A DNA stretch of 41,482 bases, taken from contig JANYDH010000025.1 of assembly GCA_025359865.1 (NCBI GenBank), positions 1-41,482 of the forward strand, written 5' to 3'. The position numbers and the translations under genes were made by a program. The stretch comes from Actinomycetes bacterium (lineage in GTDB: Bacteria > Actinomycetota > Acidimicrobiia > Acidimicrobiales > Ilumatobacteraceae). The notes beneath the pieces were generated by a model. The model saw nothing but the letters and a program-made list of their open reading frames with translations, made no database searches and was not told the DNA's origin. Shown in pieces: positions 1 to 7,914 of the stretch; within the stretch, counting starts at the first letter, position 1, and each line of letters opens with the position of its first letter.

Positions 1-2
1 GG

Positions 3-110
3 CACCACTACCGGCCAGACGGAACCGAAATCGGCTGGCGCGCCGACCTCAACACCACCAGCCCAATCACCCCCCAACACCCCAACGCAACCCACAACCC
101 CGCCGCCTGA
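3..110 (+). CDS. C-terminal end of a probable DUF222/HNH endonuclease-like protein (partial)
   Basis: An open frame enters from the left edge and stops at TGA 108-110, giving 35 residues. It contains HHYRPDGTEIGWR followed by a Pro/Asn-rich tail. In actinobacterial DUF222/HNH proteins the last strand after the HNH motif commonly reads like F-x-RPDGTxIG, so this looks like such a tail. The catalytic HNH residues would lie outside the window, so the call rests only on this short motif. These genes are multicopy and often associated with mobile or repetitive regions, which fits the decayed sequence that follows. Confidence 0.4.
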   Translation, partial: HHYRPDGTEIGWRADLNTTSPITPQHPNATHNPAA

Positions 111-156
111 TCGACCGTAATCGGCTGTGCGCAGGTGTGCACCGGCATGAACCCGG

Positions 157-408
157 GTGGGCTTCCTGCACGCACAGCGACCTAGTAGCCCCCCAGGTGG
201 TGTCGCGCAGAAGTTTGTTGAATGTGATGGCCTTGTCTCTTGGCGAGCTCGAATCGCTGATCCCGACGAACTTGTGGCCAAGATGATCACATTCGTCGAG
301 CACCGACACACTCCTCACATGGCCCGGCGACTGCGCTCCAGGGCTGACCTTCGGCCTTGGGTTGTTGCCAACAGGCTGTCGCAAATTGCGGGTGGGGTGT
401 GGTGTTGA
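157..408 (+). pseudogene. Possible IS630-type transposase C-terminal remnant
   Basis: The frame contains DPDELVAKMITFVEHRH around residues 36-52. This resembles the C-terminal helix of IS630-family transposases (roughly D-x-LxxxIxxFxxxYN), which follows the catalytic DDE core. Upstream catalytic motifs are absent, and the expected YN-x-T-x-x-P-F-x-W tail is not preserved. The frame runs on into the repeat at 346. If the reading is right, this is an old fragment; the resemblance is weak and could be coincidental. Confidence 0.22.
346..399 (+). repeat. Dispersed repeat family B, half-copy
   Basis: The block begins GACCTTCGGCCTTGGGTTG, like the left arm of the 48-base palindrome at 587-634. It then diverges into CTGTCGCAAATTGCGGGTGG, which recurs with few changes at 41145-41172. 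The two half-copies therefore share both a left arm and a private right part. The function is unknown. Confidence 0.55.
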
Positions 409-586
409 CCGCCGCGACACGTGCCTCCACGTGTCGCCGCGATCAGCGCTTCGAACCGGCCACGGCGGAGACCCGGTCCCCCAGCCGACTGCCCTCAGTC
501 TCGCGTACTACCACCTCAGCCTGCCGACGAGCACAATGCGGCACAATGAGCGAACGGATCCGGCGTTCCAACTCAACACGAGGGCT

Positions 587-634
587 GACGTTTGGCGTTG
601 GGTTGTTGTCAATGACAACCCAACGCCAAAGGTC
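587..634 (+). repeat. Dispersed repeat family B, full palindromic copy
   Basis: Arms 591-606 (TTTGGCGTTGGGTTGT) and 615-630 are perfect inverted repeats of 16 bases around an 8-base loop. A second copy lies at 7863-7910 in the opposite orientation. The stem would form a stable hairpin in RNA or DNA. It sits immediately before the first open codons of the kinase remnant, with an in-frame TGA at 638-640 just inside its right edge, so it may have interrupted that gene. Confidence 0.75.
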
Positions 635-670
635 AGTTGATTTCGCCTCACCCTCGCCTTCGTTGCGGCG

Positions 671-1231
671 GTGCTCACCGCTACGGCCGTGCGGCACACC
701 ACCACACAGCACTTGAGCTACGCCACCGCACCACGGCTCGTCGGAACGCTGATCGGCACCTGCGGCGCGATGGTCGTCATCGCCTGGTCCGAACCGCCCG
801 ACCTGACCACGGCGGGAGCGGTCTGGATCGGCATCCTCTTCACCGCATCGGCGGTCGCCGGGCATGTCGCACGAGGCGATCGCGAGCGCCGGAACACGGA
901 TCTGGCCGAACGCGAGGACATCGCCGTGGTCCGGTCCCGGCACGCGTTGTTGGCCATCGCCACCGAACGCCTTCGCATCGCCGACGAACTCAGCACGATC
1001 ATCTCGCGCTCGATCCACACCGTCGCCCACGAGGCCGGCGCAGGATCGCAGCTGGTCGAGATCGACCCGGTCGCCGCCCGTACGACCCTCGAGGTGATCT
1101 CTGCGATCAGCCGAGAAGCCCTCAACGATCTACGCCGCCTACTCAAACGCATACGCACCGAAAGCGATTCCGTCGTCTGCACCCCGATCGAACCCACCCG
1201 TGTCGCCGTCGCGTCCGGTGATGCCCGATGA
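671..1231 (+). pseudogene. Degenerate NarL-type sensor histidine kinase (no phospho-His, no ATPase domain)
   Basis: Two hydrophobic segments (about residues 22-38 and 50-65) are followed by a coiled linker and a HisKA_3-like dimerisation region (about 98-162). Intact relatives carry an ELHD motif there, with His as phospho-acceptor. Here residues 106-109 read ELST, so His is replaced by Ser. The protein ends at 186 residues, without the N, G1 and G2 boxes of the HATPase_c domain. The N-terminus also looks cut: the open frame extends upstream only to 641, right after a repeat element, so the GTG start at 671 is only the first available. It overlaps the response regulator by 4 bases, as a normal kinase/regulator pair would. 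It cannot autophosphorylate as read and is most likely a remnant. Confidence 0.7.
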
Positions 1232-1898
1232 TCCCGTCGATCCGGGTTGTCGTGGCCGATGATCAGACTCTGGTCCGCAGCGGGTTCCTCGCGCTCCTCC
1301 GATCAGAAGATGGCATCGACGTCGTCGGCGAAGCCGCAAACGGGTACGAAGCCGTCAGGGTCGCCAAGCTCGAGCGACCCGACGTGATTCTCATGGACAT
1401 CCGGATGCCCGAGATGGACGGTCTGGAGGCGACCCAGCTGATCACCGCCGACCCGGCGTTGGAATCCGTGCGCATCGTGGTCCTCACCACCTTCGACCTC
1501 GACGCTACGTCCACGAGGCACTCCGGGCCGGTGCTTCCGGCTTCCTCTTGAAAGACACGCTCCCTGCCGATCTCCTGGCCGCAATACGCGTCGTCGCCGC
1601 TGGGGATGCGCTGCTCGCCCCGAGCATCACCCGACGGCTCATCGAAGACTTCCTCCGACGACCGATCGCCCAACCCGAAGACGCCCGACTCGACCAACTC
1701 ACAGCCCGCGAACGCGAGGTGCTCATGGCCGTCGCCGGAGGGATGTCGAACGCCGAACTCGCCGATGAACTGTTCACGAGCCACGCCACCGCCAAGACCC
1801 ACGTCAGCCACCTCCTGACGAAGTTCGCCGCTCGGGACCGGGCCCAGCTCGTCGTCGTCGCCTACGAGACCGGACTCATCACCCCCGGCCAAGTCTGA
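1228..1898 (+). pseudogene. NarL/LuxR-family response regulator, frameshifted
   Basis: The N-terminal receiver domain has the acidic pair D11/D12, phospho-acceptor D57 in VILMDIRMPEMDG, and the LTT switch region. After FDLD (codon at 1501) the frame is lost. One base appears missing near 1504-1506, because the next frame continues YVHEALRAGASGFLLKD, exactly the expected end of the receiver. That frame runs through a LuxR-type HTH (LTAREREVLMAVAGGMSNAE, then the ELADELFTSHATAKTHVSHL recognition region) to the stop at 1896-1898. As sequenced, translation gives a 107-residue receiver without DNA-binding domain. Because the partner kinase is also degenerate, real decay is more likely than a sequencing error, though one base is all that separates the two. 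Confidence 0.82.
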
Positions 1899-1950
1899 CT
1901 GAGTTCTTCTCGGCATGCGCGCAAGATCATCCGGCGTAGCACTCGTGGGT

Positions 1951-3243
1951 TCAGACGAGGAGCGGCTGAGCCACCTGCTCGCCAACCCCGAACACTCGCC
2001 GGTACCGGTCAGTTTCGTCGCTCGGGCCGAGCGCCTTGTTCGGATTGTCGGAGAGCTTTACGGTCGGCCGGCCGTTCGCCGACACCGCCTTGCACACCAG
2101 GCTGAACGGGAGGAGTCGGTCTCCGGGCACGAGACCGCCGAAATCGTTCGTAAGCATCGTGCCCCATCCGAACGAGACCCGCACTCGCCCGGAGAAGTGC
2201 AGATGCAGACGCTGAATCTCGTCGACATCGAGCCCATCGGAGAAGATGACGAGCTTGCGGCTCGGGTCCTCGCCGCGCGACTCCCACCACCGCAGAGCCA
2301 TCTCGGTGGCCCGTACGGGATCGCCGGAATCCACGCGGATGCCGGTCCAGGTCGCGAGCCAATCAGGGGCACGATGGAGAAAGGCTTCGGTCCCGTATGT
2401 GTCCGGCAGAATCACCCGCAGGTTGCCGTCGTGCTCCGCATGCCAATCGGCGAGCACACGATACGGGGCCTCGCGGAGTTCCTCGTCATCCCGGGCGAGG
2501 GCGGCGTACACCATCGGCAGTTCGTGTGCATTCGTCCCGATCGCCTCCACGTCGTGTCGCATCGCCATCAAACAGTTGGAGGTGCCGATGAATCGATCGT
2601 CGAGGCCCTCCATCAACGCCTGCACGCACCAGTCCTGCCAGAGAAACGAATGCCGTCGGCGGGTCCCGAAGTCCGAGAGGCGAAGGGCGTCGAGTTGTCG
2701 TAGGCGCCCGAGCTTCTCCCAAACCCGTGCCATGGCACGCGCATAGAGCACCTGGAGCTCGAACCGGCCCATGTCGCTGAGCACCGCACGGCTCCGTAGC
2801 TCCATCAAGATGCTGAGGGCCGGCACCTCCCAGAGCATCACCTCCGGCCACGGGCCCTCGAAGGTCAACTCGAACTGGCCGTCGCGCACCTCGAGGTGAT
2901 ACTCCGGTAGGCGCACGGAATCGAGCCACTCCATGAACGCACTGCTGAACATCTGACGCCTGCCGTAGAACGTGTTCCCGCGCAGCCATGTCGACTCGCC
3001 TCGTGAGAGTCGCAACGAACGTGCGTGATCGAGTTGCTCGCGCAGTGCACCCTCGTCGACAAGATCGGTCAGCCGAACCGATGGCGTGCGGTTGACGAGG
3101 CGGAACGTCACCGAGACGTCGGGCCGGTTGCGCAGCACCGACTGGCACATCAACAGCTTGTAGAAGTCGGTGTCGATCAACGAGCGGACGATCGGATCGA
3201 TCCCCCAGTTGTGGTTGTGGACACGCGTCGCGATGTCGACCAC
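1951..3243 (-). CDS. pncB: Nicotinate phosphoribosyltransferase
   Basis: A 430-residue protein that makes nicotinate mononucleotide from nicotinate and PRPP with ATP hydrolysis, the entry step of the Preiss-Handler NAD salvage route in the cytosol. Family signatures include SLIDTDFYKLLMCQ near the N-terminus, the RRRHSF segment, GTSNCLMA and the GTNAHE motif near residue 240, whose His is the phosphorylated residue in characterised enterobacterial enzymes. IRVDSGDP and the SFGWGTMLTNDFG phosphate-binding segment follow. Length and motif order match PncB. The start is GTG (3241-3243). It is divergent from the PotA-like gene. Only 52 bases separate its end from the regulator pseudogene, with no obvious terminator. 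Confidence 0.95.
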   Translation of the reverse strand: MVDIATRVHNHNWGIDPIVRSLIDTDFYKLLMCQSVLRNRPDVSVTFRLVNRTPSVRLTDLVDEGALREQLDHARSLRLSRGESTWLRGNTFYGRRQMFSSAFMEWLDSVRLPEYHLEVRDGQFELTFEGPWPEVMLWEVPALSILMELRSRAVLSDMGRFELQVLYARAMARVWEKLGRLRQLDALRLSDFGTRRRHSFLWQDWCVQALMEGLDDRFIGTSNCLMAMRHDVEAIGTNAHELPMVYAALARDDEELREAPYRVLADWHAEHDGNLRVILPDTYGTEAFLHRAPDWLATWTGIRVDSGDPVRATEMALRWWESRGEDPSRKLVIFSDGLDVDEIQRLHLHFSGRVRVSFGWGTMLTNDFGGLVPGDRLLPFSLVCKAVSANGRPTVKLSDNPNKALGPSDETDRYRRVFGVGEQVAQPLLV

Positions 3244-3358
3244 GTCATGCCTCGTCGTGAACAGTGAGCACAGACATGTCGGCTATTGTTTCCTGAACTG
3301 CGAGTCAGTCATGCGTGGTTCGGCGTGATCTGGAGGTATCTGGAGGGGAGAGGCACAG
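3244..3358. promoter_or_regulatory. Divergent promoter region, pncB / ABC ATPase
   Basis: These 115 bases separate two outward-facing genes and must hold both promoters. A purine-rich GGAGGGGAG at 3342-3350 precedes the ATPase ATG at 3359 and serves as its ribosome binding site. I see no convincing -35/-10 pair or operator palindrome. Confidence 0.5.
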
Positions 3359-4429
3359 ATGGGGCGAGATCGATCCCGTGGAGCGACGGGCGGAGGCGGT
3401 CGCATTCAGCTGGAATCGTTGTCCAAGTGGTACGGCAATCAGCATGTGCTGAAGAACATCGATCTCGAGATCCAATCCGGCGAATTCTTCTCGCTGCTCG
3501 GTCCATCAGGCTGCGGGAAGACTACCACGCTGCGCTTGATCGGCGGGTTCGAGGCGATCGAACACGGCTCGATCCGCATCGATGGCGACGACATGAACGG
3601 CGTCCCACCAGAGAAGCGACCCGTCAACACGGTCTTCCAGAACTACGCACTGTTCCCCCACAAGACCGTTGCCGACAATGTCGCGTTCGGGCTGCGGTTC
3701 AAGGACTGCACCAAGGTCGAGACTCGTCGACGTGTCGGCGAAGCGCTCGAACTCGTGCGACTGACGGGGTTCGAGAGCCGCCGTCCACACCAACTGTCGG
3801 GCGGCCAGCCGCAGCGCGTCGCGCTCGCTCGTTCGCTGGTGTTGCGGCCGAAGGTATTACTGCTCGACGAGCCACTCGGTGCGCTCGACGCGAAACTCCG
3901 ACGCGTGCTTCAGGTCGAACTCCGCGCGCTGCACCACGAGGTGGGCATCACATTCGTGTACGTCACACACGACCAAGAGGAGGCGCTCACGATGAGCGAT
4001 CGTCTGGCCGTCATGCGCGCTGGCGAGATCGATCAAGTAGGCACGCCACACGAGGTGTACGACACGCCGGCCACCGCCTACGTTGCCGACTTCCTCGGGC
4101 TGGCCAACCTGCTCGCGGCGGAGGCGAGCGATGGGGCCGTGCAGCTGCTCGGTCAGCGGATCGCCACCGATACCGATGACGTGCGCGGCCCCTGCACCGT
4201 GCTTGTCCGCCCCGAACGCTTGAAGCTGGTGCCAATAGCCGAGGGCACATTGTGTGCTCAGGTCGACAACGTGGTGTTTGCCGGCGCAGTCACGCACGTG
4301 CATCTCCGTGTTGGTGATCACGCACTCCAGGCGGTGGTCACCAACGATGGCTCGTCGTTGACCATGGTAGAAGCGGGCGAAGTAGGGCTGTCGCTGGCCC
4401 CCGACGCGATCCGAGTGCTCGCAGGCTGA
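3359..4429 (+). CDS. potA: Spermidine/putrescine-type ABC transporter ATPase (PotA-like)
   Basis: A 356-residue importer ATPase. The nucleotide-binding domain has Walker [11 protein letters not shown] (about residues 49-58), the Q-loop FQNYALFPH, signature [14 protein letters not shown] (the usual LSGGQQQR with Gln to Pro), Walker [13 protein letters not shown] and the switch THDQEEA. A C-terminal TOBE regulatory domain begins after LGLANLL. The family energises uptake of polyamines, or of related cationic or quaternary amines. The only matching permeases and binding protein in the window are potBCD-like genes 17 kb away on the other strand, so they may form one transporter split over two loci. 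The gene abuts the oppositely directed Rieske gene with no gap. The Pro in the signature is unusual but lies at a variable position. Confidence 0.87.
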   Translation: MGRDRSRGATGGGGRIQLESLSKWYGNQHVLKNIDLEIQSGEFFSLLGPSGCGKTTTLRLIGGFEAIEHGSIRIDGDDMNGVPPEKRPVNTVFQNYALFPHKTVADNVAFGLRFKDCTKVETRRRVGEALELVRLTGFESRRPHQLSGGQPQRVALARSLVLRPKVLLLDEPLGALDAKLRRVLQVELRALHHEVGITFVYVTHDQEEALTMSDRLAVMRAGEIDQVGTPHEVYDTPATAYVADFLGLANLLAAEASDGAVQLLGQRIATDTDDVRGPCTVLVRPERLKLVPIAEGTLCAQVDNVVFAGAVTHVHLRVGDHALQAVVTNDGSSLTMVEAGEVGLSLAPDAIRVLAG

Positions 4430-5527
4430 TCAGCGTTCGACCGGGCCACGAGCGGCCAGGTAGCGCTTCGTGAACTGGATCACTTCATCGTCTTTCGGGC
4501 TGAGCACTCCATGCTCGAACGCCTTTGACGACACACCGAGATGTACCCGTTCGCACACCACGTTGTCTTGTGCGGCGATCAACTCGCTGAAGTCGACGAT
4601 CTGCGACGGATTGAACCCTGGCAGGTCGATGACCTCGGGCGCGAACATGTACTCCATCGTCATCGTCGTGTGATGCGGACCCTTCGGGAACAGCGTCGTC
4701 ACGATCGCGCTGGTACCGGTGACATCGATGAACATGTTCGGGAACACGGTGCCCCCGTAGTAGCTGGTGGTGTCGATACCGGAGACGCCGGGCAGCAACG
4801 GCAGGTCGGACGTACCCGAGAAGCTGAAGCTGTTGCCGCCATTGGCCAGGTTGGCGCCACCGTCGTCGCGACTGTGGTCAAGGACCCAACCACTACGGAA
4901 GAGCGGCACCACCTCGACGAGCTCGGGATGTACCCGGGTGCAATGGAGGCACTCCTGATAGTTCTCGACCACGATCTTCCAGTTCGCGGCGACCTCACAC
5001 GACGTACGCACCGCCACCTTGAGTTTGCCGAACTGGTACCGCTCGAGCTGTAGCAGTTCGGTCGCGTTGGTGCTCATCCATTGGTCGAAGGCCGGCGGCT
5101 GTTTGGCGAGGCTCACGAAGATGAACCCCTGCCAGACCTGCACGTGGTGCTTCCACAGCGACAGCGCCGACTTGTCGAGATCGTCGTCGTCAAGATGTGG
5201 TGTGGCCAAGAGTCGCCCATCGAGGGCATACGTCCAGGCGTGATACGGGCACATGAGCGAACCCTGAGTGCTCTCGCTGTGCGCGTCACACAGGCGAGCA
5301 CCCCGGTGTCGACAAACATTCGCGTGTGCATGGACGGTGTCGTCCAGATCGCGTGCGAGCAGCACGCTCTCACCGGCGATGTCGACCACCATCCGGTTGC
5401 CTCGGGCAAGTCGGTCGGCCCGGCCAGCCATGAACCAACCACCGTGAAACAGCTTGTTGCGCTCGACTTCGTATACCTGCTGTGAGATGTAGTCGAAGCT
5501 TGACAATGTGTGGGCAGTATTCGGCAT
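4430..5527 (-). CDS. Rieske-type aromatic-ring-hydroxylating/quaternary-amine oxygenase, alpha subunit
   Basis: A 365-residue oxygenase. The Rieske 2Fe-2S site is C72-x-H74 (CRHRG) and C93-x2-H96 (CPYHAW). The mononuclear iron site is H195 and H200 in ENYQECLHCTRVHPEL, with a carboxylate expected near the later QDNVVCERVHLG segment. This ENYxECxHCxxxHPEL form is typical of the branch that includes glycine betaine, stachydrine and carnitine oxygenases, as well as aromatic oxygenases. Given the carnitine/betaine genes nearby, N-demethylation or cleavage of a quaternary amine is a reasonable inference but is not shown. No ferredoxin or reductase partner lies in the window. The start ATG (5525-5527) faces the aminotransferase across about 80 bases. 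Confidence 0.83.
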   Translation of the reverse strand: MPNTAHTLSSFDYISQQVYEVERNKLFHGGWFMAGRADRLARGNRMVVDIAGESVLLARDLDDTVHAHANVCRHRGARLCDAHSESTQGSLMCPYHAWTYALDGRLLATPHLDDDDLDKSALSLWKHHVQVWQGFIFVSLAKQPPAFDQWMSTNATELLQLERYQFGKLKVAVRTSCEVAANWKIVVENYQECLHCTRVHPELVEVVPLFRSGWVLDHSRDDGGANLANGGNSFSFSGTSDLPLLPGVSGIDTTSYYGGTVFPNMFIDVTGTSAIVTTLFPKGPHHTTMTMEYMFAPEVIDLPGFNPSQIVDFSELIAAQDNVVCERVHLGVSSKAFEHGVLSPKDDEVIQFTKRYLAARGPVER

Positions 5528-5606
5528 GCCTGCGCTCCTATCCCTGGACGACCTCAGCCTACTGGAGACTGAACGACCGATCAGACAACTGAGCTACCAT
5601 CGCCAC
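5528..5606. promoter_or_regulatory. Divergent promoter region, Rieske oxygenase / aminotransferase
   Basis: A 79-base gap between two outward-facing genes of a probable catabolic module. An open frame extends the aminotransferase upstream through this gap. I prefer the start at 5607 because alignment with class III aminotransferases begins well after it and the extension would overlap the Rieske start. No clear operator was recognised. Confidence 0.4.
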
Positions 5607-7010
5607 ATGGGGCACGCCAACAGCTCAACGCTCGACGACCTGGTTCGCCGCGAAGAGGTCGTCTTCCTGGCACGGATGACCAAGTCCACCGAGCTGTGGC
5701 GACGCGCACAACAGTCGATGCCCGGTGGCGTCACGTCCAGCTGGGCCAATTCACGACCGGTCCCGGTGTGGGTCAGCCATGGAGTCGGCGGCCACGTCTG
5801 GGACGCCGACGGGACCGAGTACATCGACATGCACGGTGGCTACGGCGTCAACGTGGTCGGGCACGCCAACCCTGCGATCGTCGATGCGGTACGCCAGCGT
5901 GTCGGGCTGGGCACCCACTTTGCCCAGCCGACCGACGATGCGATCGTGGTTGCCGAGGCGTTGGCGATCCGGTTCGGCCTGCCGCTGTGGCGGTTCACGA
6001 ACTCCGGTACAGAAGCCACGATGGACGCGATGCATCTAATGCGTGCCATCTCCGGCAGGCCGTTGATCATCAAGATCGAGGGCACCTACCATGGCCACCA
6101 CGACGCGACGATGGTGTCGATCTTCCGGTCGGCTGACCAACTCGGGCCCGAAGACGAGCCGTACCGAGTACCCGGCCCTGGGGTTCCTCAGGCCATGGCC
6201 GATCTGCTCCGGATCGTCCCGTACAACGACCTTCCCGCCCTCGAGCGGGTGCTGCAGCAACATCGCGGCCAGGTGGCCGGGATGATCCTGGAACCGATGC
6301 TGATGAACGCTGGCATCATCCCGCCAGCACCCGGCTATCTGCAGGGTGTCCGCGATCTCACCCGGCAGCACGGCGCGTTACTCGCGTTCGACGAAGTGAA
6401 GACGGGCATGGTCGTCGATTGGGGCGGTGCGACGCGACTGTTCGGCATCACGCCCGACATCATCTGCCTGGCGAAGGCACTCGGTGGTGGCCTTCCCTGT
6501 GGTGCGATCGGCGGCACTGCGGAGGTGATGGCCGCCATTGCAGACGGCCGGTACGACCAGATCGGCACGTTCAACGGCAACCCGCTCACCATGGCCGCTG
6601 CTCGCGCCACGCTGACAGAAGTGCTCACTCCCGACGCGTACATCGCAGCAGAGTTACTCGGCCGCAAGATGTTGCAGGGCTCGATCGATGCGCTCATCGC
6701 CAACGACCAGCCGTGTTACGGCGCTGTGTTCGGATTTAAGGGTTCGGTGGTGTTCCACGACCGACCGGCCACCAATTATCGAGAGTTTCTCGCGATCGAT
6801 GCTGCCGTCAGCCACTGCCACTTCCTCGTGCAACACAACGGTGGCGTGTTCTTGCCACCGTGGGGCAAGAGCGAATCGTGGACGCTGTGCGTTGCCCACT
6901 CCGATGCCGACGGCGAACGATACGTTGCCAACGTGACCCGGCTCGGACAAGAACTGACCTGCGTCACCCAACGTTCCTCCGACATCTTCACGAACGGCGT
7001 GTTCTCATGA
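5607..7010 (+). CDS. Class III aminotransferase, glutamate-1-semialdehyde aminomutase-like
   Basis: A 467-residue PLP enzyme of fold type I. It shows the GSA-aminomutase pattern: PGGVTSSWANSRPVPVW near the N-terminus, GTEYIDMHGGYGVNVVGHANP, the PLP phosphate site NSGTEATMDAM, IKIEGTYHGHHD, the cofactor Asp in LLAFDEVKTGM, and the catalytic Lys in LAKALGGGLP near residue 290. True HemL proteins sit with haem genes; this one is divergent from a Rieske oxygenase and coupled to a dioxygenase. It is therefore more likely a catabolic transaminase or aminomutase acting on an amine or beta-amino acid. Its stop overlaps the next start (ATGA). The substrate is unknown. Confidence 0.85.
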   Translation: MGHANSSTLDDLVRREEVVFLARMTKSTELWRRAQQSMPGGVTSSWANSRPVPVWVSHGVGGHVWDADGTEYIDMHGGYGVNVVGHANPAIVDAVRQRVGLGTHFAQPTDDAIVVAEALAIRFGLPLWRFTNSGTEATMDAMHLMRAISGRPLIIKIEGTYHGHHDATMVSIFRSADQLGPEDEPYRVPGPGVPQAMADLLRIVPYNDLPALERVLQQHRGQVAGMILEPMLMNAGIIPPAPGYLQGVRDLTRQHGALLAFDEVKTGMVVDWGGATRLFGITPDIICLAKALGGGLPCGAIGGTAEVMAAIADGRYDQIGTFNGNPLTMAAARATLTEVLTPDAYIAAELLGRKMLQGSIDALIANDQPCYGAVFGFKGSVVFHDRPATNYREFLAIDAAVSHCHFLVQHNGGVFLPPWGKSESWTLCVAHSDADGERYVANVTRLGQELTCVTQRSSDIFTNGVFS

Positions 7011-7864
7011 ACGCGACGTTGCAGCAGTTCTCGCGCAGCGACGGCCCGGGGTCTGTGCTCGATGCGCTCGAAGTCGACGGAGGCGTGATCGTGCATGATC
7101 TGGTGCCGCCGGCCACGTTGGCCCAGTTCCGGGAGGACATGAACCGGCACGCATCGGGCCACCGCGTCGGGACCGCTGCAGACGATCCTTCAATACAGTC
7201 GTTCTGGGGTGCAACGACGAAACGGTTCACCCGTCTCGCGGCGCGCAGCCGAGCGTTCGTCGACATTCTGACCGACCCGTTCTACCTGTCCGTGGCCGAC
7301 AAAGTCTTGCTTCCACGTGGAGGCGCCTACTGGATGAACACGGGCCAGATGATGATCATCGGGCCCGGCGAGAAGAGCCAGATCTTGCATCGTGATGCCG
7401 ACAACTGGCCGACGATGAATCGTCCGGGCGGGTTCGAGGTCACGCTCAGTTGCATGTTCGCGATCTCCGACTTCACCGCCGAGGCCGGTGCCACGCGCGT
7501 AGCACCTGGGAGCCATCGCTGGGACGACTACCAACGCCGCGCGACCCCCGACGAGATGACCCAAGCCGTGATGCCAGCCGGCAGCGGGATGATCTACACC
7601 GGCCGGGTACTACACGGCGCCGGTGCCAACACCACGACCGACGAGTGGCGCTACGGCATGCATCTATCATACGTGCTCGGTTGGCTCACTCCGGAAGAGG
7701 CCGGCCCCCTCGGCACACCGTGGGAGGTGGTCAAGGACCTGCCCGAGCTGGCCCAACGACTGCTCGGCTGGCGCTGCTACAGCACCCAGAACAACAACGC
7801 CAGACTGTGGACCGTCGACTACGAGGATGTACCCGTAGGGCTGGAACTCGTCGACGACTCGTGA
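7007..7864 (+). CDS. Phytanoyl-CoA dioxygenase (PhyH) family Fe(II)/2-oxoglutarate oxygenase
   Basis: A 285-residue double-stranded beta-helix oxygenase. The metal ligands are visible as H128-x-D130 (LHRDADNW) and a distal His near 203 (RVLHGAGAN). An Arg in the following EWRYGMHLSY is a candidate 2-oxoglutarate contact. The family hydroxylates unactivated carbons with 2-oxoglutarate and oxygen; bacterial members include ectoine hydroxylase and many tailoring enzymes. The ATG at 7007 overlaps the aminotransferase stop by 4 bases, so the two are translationally coupled and probably act on the same compound. The gene ends inside a dispersed palindrome that may serve as its terminator. Confidence 0.85.
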   Translation: MNATLQQFSRSDGPGSVLDALEVDGGVIVHDLVPPATLAQFREDMNRHASGHRVGTAADDPSIQSFWGATTKRFTRLAARSRAFVDILTDPFYLSVADKVLLPRGGAYWMNTGQMMIIGPGEKSQILHRDADNWPTMNRPGGFEVTLSCMFAISDFTAEAGATRVAPGSHRWDDYQRRATPDEMTQAVMPAGSGMIYTGRVLHGAGANTTTDEWRYGMHLSYVLGWLTPEEAGPLGTPWEVVKDLPELAQRLLGWRCYSTQNNNARLWTVDYEDVPVGLELVDDS

Positions 7865-7910
7865 CCTTTGGCGTCTAGGTGTCATTGACAACAACCCAAC
7901 GCCAACGGTC
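7863..7910 (-). repeat. Dispersed repeat family B, full copy between convergent genes
   Basis: This 48-base block matches the reverse complement of 587-634 along its whole length with a handful of changes. The arms CCTTTGGCGT and AACCCAACGCCAACGG still pair imperfectly. It begins inside the stop codon of the PhyH gene and ends 4 bases before the end of the oppositely directed Hsp70-like gene. A bidirectional terminator role is plausible from that position. Confidence 0.72.
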
Positions 7911-7914
7911 GGCG

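Larger units (their letters stand above)
111..670. other. Gene-poor, repeat-rich stretch of about 560 bases
   Basis: No convincing intact gene lies between the HNH-like tail and the kinase remnant. The stretch holds a possible transposase fragment (about 205-345), a half-copy of a dispersed repeat (346-399) and a full 48-base palindromic copy (587-634). Open frames on both strands here are compositionally odd and run through the repeats, so I treat them as non-coding. Confidence 0.5.

Noticed and set aside
443-1030. A 195-residue minus-strand frame across the kinase remnant
   Set aside because: Its sequence is Arg/Asp/Gly-rich shadow of the plus-strand kinase and runs through the repeat; no family resemblance.
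5607-7010. HemL, glutamate-1-semialdehyde aminomutase for haem synthesis
   Set aside because: Family motifs fit but the context is catabolic, with a coupled dioxygenase and no haem genes, so I left the symbol empty.
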